A stretch of 64,000 nt of DNA from Desnuesiella massiliensis. Lineage in GTDB: Bacteria; Bacillota; Clostridia; Clostridiales; Clostridiaceae. The notes beneath the pieces were generated by a model. That model was given only the letters and a program-made list of their open reading frames with translations, was not told where the DNA came from and did not search any database. The stretch is taken from positions 1,364,001-1,428,000 of the forward strand of contig NZ_LN879457.1 in the NCBI RefSeq assembly GCF_001403615.1, in the 5' to 3' direction. Every line of letters begins with the position of its first letter. The stretch's first letter is position 1. Shown here piece after piece: positions 60,886-64,000 of the stretch. The position numbers were made by a program, and so were the translations under genes.

Positions 60886-60930
60886 AATAATTTGTAGGAG
60901 AATTAAAAAAGGCTACAGGAAATTTATATT
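60886..60930 (+). repeat. R1/R2 hybrid repeat
   Basis: AGTAATAATTTGTAGGAG comes from the R1 end and AATTAAAAAAGGCTACAGG with AAATTTATATT comes from R2. The switch lies in TGTAGGAG, which both families share. Confidence 0.7.
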
Positions 60931-60951
60931 TGGTGAAGGAGGAGAATTAAA

Positions 60952-61494
60952 ATGGCATTACAGAAAATTTATGATTATTTCCGTAACTATGACAAAAATA
61001 CATATCAGGTGGTTGCCTGTATGGGAAATGAACCGTCTGAATCGGATATATCTGCATTCGAAAAAAGTATTGGAAGTATGCTACCGCAGGAGTTTAGAGA
61101 GTTTACCATGTCACCGCTAGGCGGACTATATATGAATGTGAGAGAAGAAGTTTGGCCGCAAGCAAAGCAGTTTGATATTGGTCCGTTTTGGTCTTTTTGC
61201 CGCGGCATCATTGTTTATGGAATAGCAAAAGAAATACCAGATTTTTTAGATATCCGTGTCAAGACAAAAGAACTACATGAAGCAGGATTTATAGACTACG
61301 TTCCTTTCTTATCCATCATTGGAAATGGTGACGAAATATTCTGTTTTGATAAGAACGGTAATATTGTCATATTAGATTACTATCAGACAGGCGAAACAAC
61401 TTCAATAGAGGGGAGTTTTTCGGATTGTTTGATGAAGCAAATTGAGGAATTGGAAGAACGCAAGAACAAAAAGATCCGTGGAGAAGATAAATAG
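60952..61494 (+). CDS. SMI1/KNR4 (SUKH) family protein
   Basis: A 180-residue protein starting at ATG after AAGGAGGAG. SUKH features: GNEPSESDISAFEKSIGSML then PQEFREFTMSPLGGLYMNVR, the opening helix and PxxxxxF turn, and YVPFLSIIGNGDEIFCFDKN near residue 120 (the GNGD core). It lies after the hybrid repeat. Another orphan immunity gene by context. Confidence 0.85.
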   Translation: MALQKIYDYFRNYDKNTYQVVACMGNEPSESDISAFEKSIGSMLPQEFREFTMSPLGGLYMNVREEVWPQAKQFDIGPFWSFCRGIIVYGIAKEIPDFLDIRVKTKELHEAGFIDYVPFLSIIGNGDEIFCFDKNGNIVILDYYQTGETTSIEGSFSDCLMKQIEELEERKNKKIRGEDK

Positions 61495-61605
61495 ATATTT
61501 TTCTGCTCTTCATAAAACGAGCATAATGTGTTATTCTGATTATTCATATTTGTGGAAAACAGGTATGCAATGGAAATTTGCTTTCTATTGGCTATTTCTA
61601 TTTTT
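61495..61605. other. Short intergenic region
   Basis: No gene seen. It is AT-rich and includes AAACGAGCATAATG, which may be a decayed R2 start (GAGCAT). Confidence 0.3.
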
Positions 61606-61628
61606 ATACTATAAATAGTAATTTGTAG
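61606..61628 (+). repeat. R1 repeat, 3' half (array 2)
   Basis: ACTATAAATAGTAATTTGTA, followed by GGTGG. R1 repeats resume here after the R2 stretch. Confidence 0.75.
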
Positions 61629-61660
61629 GTGGTATTTATGAAATCGGAAGGAAGAAATAA

Positions 61661-62293
61661 ATGGAATTTGAGGTTATAAGAAAACTTTTTAATATAAATC
61701 ATAATGACGACTTTTCAGAAGATGATATACGTAAAGCTTGTAAAAAACATGAGACTTTGCCTTTTGTATTACAAGAGTATTACAGACAATTAGGGAATTA
61801 CAAGCAGATAAATCAAACACAAAATAATTTATGCCATCCAAGTGAATTGATTGATGCTAAAGAATATCTTATATTTTACAAAGAAAATCAGTATGTTGTT
61901 CAATGGGCTATAAAAAAGAGTGATTTGAATAAAGAGAATCCACCTGTTTATTGCTCATGGGATGAAAATGAGTTTGAGCTTGAAAGTAAAAATTTACTTG
62001 ATTTTTTATATGCAATGGCATTTTTTCAGGCAGTTAGTTGGGGACTGGAATATTGTAGTGAAGAATTATATATTATTAGCAAGGAACAGGCTCAAATTAT
62101 TAGAAATCGATACAAAAAGATAGATTATGAATTACATCAGTGGATGAATATTTCATATTATGGAAATTGTGATGATGAGGTAATTTGTATGATTGAGAAT
62201 AATGATTACGATATGCTTTATGCATCTTCTAAACAAGAACAATTTGATGAAATGAAGGAATTTATTGATAAATTAGAGGCTGATTCTTATTAG
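61661..62293 (+). CDS. SUKH-like array protein, 210 residues
   Basis: It starts at ATG after GGAAG. It is acidic and soluble, and opens FNINHNDDFSEDDIRKACKK then HETLPFVLQEYYRQLGNYKQ, the SUKH-type opening with a shortened loop. The middle IFYKENQYVVQWAIKKSDL and a long helical C-terminus resemble SUKH proteins with a second domain. The call is less certain than for its neighbours. It lies between two R1 repeats. Confidence 0.65.
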   Translation: MEFEVIRKLFNINHNDDFSEDDIRKACKKHETLPFVLQEYYRQLGNYKQINQTQNNLCHPSELIDAKEYLIFYKENQYVVQWAIKKSDLNKENPPVYCSWDENEFELESKNLLDFLYAMAFFQAVSWGLEYCSEELYIISKEQAQIIRNRYKKIDYELHQWMNISYYGNCDDEVICMIENNDYDMLYASSKQEQFDEMKEFIDKLEADSY

Positions 62294-62334
62294 ATTAAAA
62301 CGCCTAAATTTGTGGATAAGCATCGTCAAATAAT

Positions 62335-62376
62335 GCAAATTCTAATTTAAGGTTGAGTAATATAAATAGTAATTTA
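62335..62376 (+). repeat. R1 repeat, full copy (array 2)
   Basis: CAAATTCTAATTTAAGG to AAATAGTAATTT, then ATCGAGCAG, where near-identity with 10999-11488 begins. Confidence 0.92.
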
Positions 62377-62426
62377 TCGAGCAGTTTTAACTGCGGATTA
62401 TTTATATTTTGCATAGGAGGGAAAAT

Positions 62427-62813
62427 ATGAAAAATTATACTCAGGTTTATGTGAAAAGTAGTTTTGAAGCGGCAGAAATGTATTGCAAAGCCTTTGGCGC
62501 AGAAATTACATTTGAAGTGAAAAATGATACCGAAACTGCTTATGTACACTGTGAATTATCCGTAAATGGTGAAGGTTTTTTAGCATTAGGCGAAGCAGCA
62601 AACCCTTGTGACATAAACATAGTTCACAAAATGAAATGGGAAACTATGACTTTTAATGTTTTTGAGATGGGAAGCGAAGAATCGGTTTATAATGCCTTTA
62701 ATATTTTGAGTAATGGCGGTGTTATTATTAATCCCATTCAGGAAGTTCCATGGAGCAAGTGTTGTGCGACTGTTATAGACAAATTTGGAGTGTGTTGGTG
62801 GATTGCAATATGA
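62427..62813 (+). CDS. VOC-superfamily protein, copy 2
   Basis: The protein is the same as the one encoded at 11056-11442, 128 residues, with no amino-acid difference, and the flanks on both sides are the same too (about 490 bases in all). The match ends in R1 repeats on both sides, so the whole unit moved or was copied as one piece. As for copy 1, the fold is that of PhnB/glyoxalase-like proteins; the ligand is unknown. Confidence 0.83.
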   Translation: MKNYTQVYVKSSFEAAEMYCKAFGAEITFEVKNDTETAYVHCELSVNGEGFLALGEAANPCDINIVHKMKWETMTFNVFEMGSEESVYNAFNILSNGGVIINPIQEVPWSKCCATVIDKFGVCWWIAI

Positions 62814-62842
62814 TAAACCCAATAATCATAATACGAAGCTGA

Positions 62843-62860
62843 CAAATTCCAATTTATCTG
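62843..62860 (+). repeat. R1 repeat, 5' end only (array 2)
   Basis: ACAAATTCCAATTTATCTG. The left part matches the end of the VOC unit; the right part is new. Confidence 0.75.
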
Positions 62861-62889
62861 TATTTGAACGTCAACAAAGGAGGTATAGA

Positions 62890-63309
62890 ATTAAAATAAA
62901 AATTGAGATTACTGATGAAATTAAAAAACAAGATGAAGATATTATTTTTCAAGGTTTATTAGAATATAATTTAGCGAGAATTGAAGATAAAAATCAAAAG
63001 GATTTAGGCATTTATTTACAAGATGAAACAGGGAAAAAAGTTGCTGGCCTAATTGGAAATACACATGGTAATTGGTTGTTTATAAAATTCCTATGGGTAA
63101 GTGAAGAATTAAGGGGACATAGTATTGGAAGTAATATTTTAAATAAGGCAGAACAAACAGCAAAAGAGAGAGGTTGCAAGTATTCATTTTTAGATACTTT
63201 TAGTTTTCAAGCACCTGAATTTTATAAAAAGCATGGATACAAGGAAGTGTTTGTATTAGAAAACTATCCTGTCATAGGAAAACGCTATTATTTTACTAAA
63301 ACTCTTTAA
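62890..63309 (+). CDS. GNAT-family N-acetyltransferase with an unusual start
   Basis: The best ribosome site, AAAGGAGG, lies 6 bases before an ATT codon at 62890 that opens IKIKIEITDEIKKQDEDIIF; no ATG, GTG or TTG is placed well. GNAT features: VAGLIGNTHGNWLFIKFLWV, LRGHSIGSNILNKAEQTAKE (the RGxxIG acetyl-CoA loop) and EFYKKHGYKEVF. The product would have about 139 residues. Either ATT is used as a start or the original ATG has mutated. It lies next to the VOC unit. Confidence 0.75.
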   Translation: MKIKIEITDEIKKQDEDIIFQGLLEYNLARIEDKNQKDLGIYLQDETGKKVAGLIGNTHGNWLFIKFLWVSEELRGHSIGSNILNKAEQTAKERGCKYSFLDTFSFQAPEFYKKHGYKEVFVLENYPVIGKRYYFTKTL

Positions 63310-63318
63310 ACATAAAGA

Positions 63319-63334
63319 CAAATTCCAATAAACC
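63319..63334 (+). repeat. R1 repeat, 5' end only (array 2 right edge)
   Basis: GACAAATTCCAATAAACC, the last R1 seen. Confidence 0.6.
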
Positions 63335-63430
63335 TGACAATCTCTTTTTATAATAATGTAGATTGACTGTTTAAAAATAAATGAAAAACCTAAGAGGTAT
63401 TTAAGGGAAAACGACAAATAGAATTGCATA

Positions 63431-63517
63431 ATGAGTCAAAAAAGTTTCCCTAGCTTAGGGAGAATTTAAAAAGTCATCAGAAGTGAAGTTTAGCAGCTTT
63501 ACTTCTGATTTTTTTAT
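63431..63517 (+). terminator. R4 terminator, copy 5, with upstream hairpin
   Basis: TTTCCCTAGCTTAGGGAG is followed by ATCAGAAGTGAAGTTTAG and CAGCTTTACTTCTGATTTTT. The left part matches 38242-38330; the right part continues to about 63590 with similarity to 32342-32415. Confidence 0.9.
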
Positions 63518-63668
63518 AAAATATTTTGTCTATATGTGATAAAATAATATCAATAAGTAACATATTTGAGGATTCAAAATGGAAAGAAAATATAATTAAT
63601 ATTAATGTAGATAAGAAAAACGAAGGCTGATATAATGTTTTTTATAATGTTTATAAAGGAGTTATTAA

Positions 63669-64000
63669 ATGAAATACTATTTAGCACCAATGGAAGGAAT
63701 TACAGGATACATATATAGAAATACTTATGAAAAAAAATTTCATAATATTGATAAATATTTTACACCTTTTATTGTTTCAAATAAAAGTACAAGCCTTAAA
63801 ACTAAAGAATTAAGGGACGTTTTACCTGAAAATAATAAAGGGATGAATATAGTTCCTCAAATACTTACCAACGATTCAGAAGGTTTTATTAATACTTCTA
63901 GAAAACTACAACAATTAGGCTATAATGAGGTTAATTTAAATTTAGGATGTCCTGCTGGAACGGTGGTTTCAAAAAATAGGGGCTCAGGGTTTCTAGCCAA
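63669..64000 (+). CDS. tRNA-dihydrouridine synthase, cut by window end
   Basis: From ATG after AAAGGAG the frame reads KYYLAPMEGITGYIYRNTYE and stays open to the window end (110 codons). The Dus signature is clear: YLAPMEGIT at the FMN-binding start, NIVPQILTND and EVNLNLGCPAGTVVSKNRGS near residue 95, with the catalytic cysteine expected just beyond the window edge region. Dus enzymes reduce uridine in tRNA with FMN and NADPH. It marks the return to housekeeping genes after array 2. Confidence 0.88.
   Translation, partial: MKYYLAPMEGITGYIYRNTYEKKFHNIDKYFTPFIVSNKSTSLKTKELRDVLPENNKGMNIVPQILTNDSEGFINTSRKLQQLGYNEVNLNLGCPAGTVVSKNRGSGFLA

Noticed and set aside
48541..60930. R2 series as a CRISPR array
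   Set aside because: The repeats are separated by whole genes of very different length and not by spacers of constant size, and no cas gene is present.
62586..62822. Minus-strand frame present in both VOC copies
   Set aside because: Its presence in both copies only reflects the duplication of the VOC unit; it has no ribosome site and no recognised protein.
43680..63334. Classical integron with attC sites
   Set aside because: No integrase gene is in the window, and the repeats show no GTTRRRY core. The likeness is in layout only.

Overview
The window is AT-rich DNA with strong GGAGG-type ribosome binding sites, frequent TTG and GTG starts, and clostridial gene families such as Cpr-like bacitracin/lantibiotic ABC transporters, TipA-type MerR regulators, ECF sigma/anti-sigma pairs and DUF1048 proteins. 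This suggests a chromosomal region of a low-GC Firmicute, most likely Clostridium or a close relative. No rRNA, tRNA, phage structural genes or replication origin were recognised. The window cuts a hydantoinase/oxoprolinase gene at its left edge and a tRNA-dihydrouridine synthase gene at its right edge.

Layout: (1) 1-6000 holds a metabolic cluster (hydantoinase-like protein, HExxH protein, FAD oxidoreductase), a rhodanese lipoprotein, a palindromic repeat, a TerB-like protein and a DMT exporter. (2) 6.3-16.7 kb is a first accessory array of small genes, with an ECF sigma/anti-sigma operon fused to a broken araC gene and a LUD/Crp pair. Short repeat R1 and hairpin motif R3 separate the units. 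(3) 17.1-22.2 kb carries a PadR-DUF1048-DUF1048 module of different base composition, a drug ABC exporter, and hslO plus a TipA-like merR behind a MerR-type promoter. (4) 22.4-30.7 kb mixes intact genes (permease, B3/4-domain and radical SAM genes behind a ykkC-class riboswitch, murI, polysaccharide deacetylase) with gene remnants. (5) 30.8-36.7 kb holds a carotenoid-desaturase-like enzyme and a two-component system with a three-gene peptide-antibiotic ABC exporter. (6) 36.8-43.0 kb is a defence island (GHKL ATPase, AlbA_2 protein, TOTE-type primase-helicase) lying between two copies of the 3' end of the upstream permease gene. (7) 43.7-63.3 kb is a second, long array of about 28 mostly one-gene units. 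They are separated by repeat family R1 (43.7-48.4 and 61.6-63.3 kb) or R2 (48.5-60.9 kb).

The most unusual feature is the pair of arrays. R1 is about 41 bp (5' end CAAATTCCAATTT, 3' end AAATAGTAATTTG). R2 is about 55 bp (GAGCATTCGCTCCTGTAG ... CTACAGGAAATTTATATAAT) and contains a dyad. They sit between almost every pair of genes, often supply the stop codon of the gene before, and place the ribosome binding site of the gene after. The genes include many SMI1/KNR4 (SUKH), Imm1-like and other immunity-type proteins, acetyltransferases, a VOC protein and small proteins of unknown function, with no cognate toxins. One VOC unit is present twice, 51 kb apart, with identity ending inside R1. This behaviour resembles integron cassettes or the recombinase-associated orphan-immunity arrays of Bacteroidales, but no integrase lies in the window.

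Many genes carry single-base indels or truncations (araC, GHKL ATPase, rmlC, ycxB-like, several array genes), one array gene is split by an IS3-family element that left a 3-bp target duplication, and the TOTE gene is split by one in-frame stop. The region is therefore in active turnover. All family names come from reading the sequence by eye and none was confirmed by a database search.
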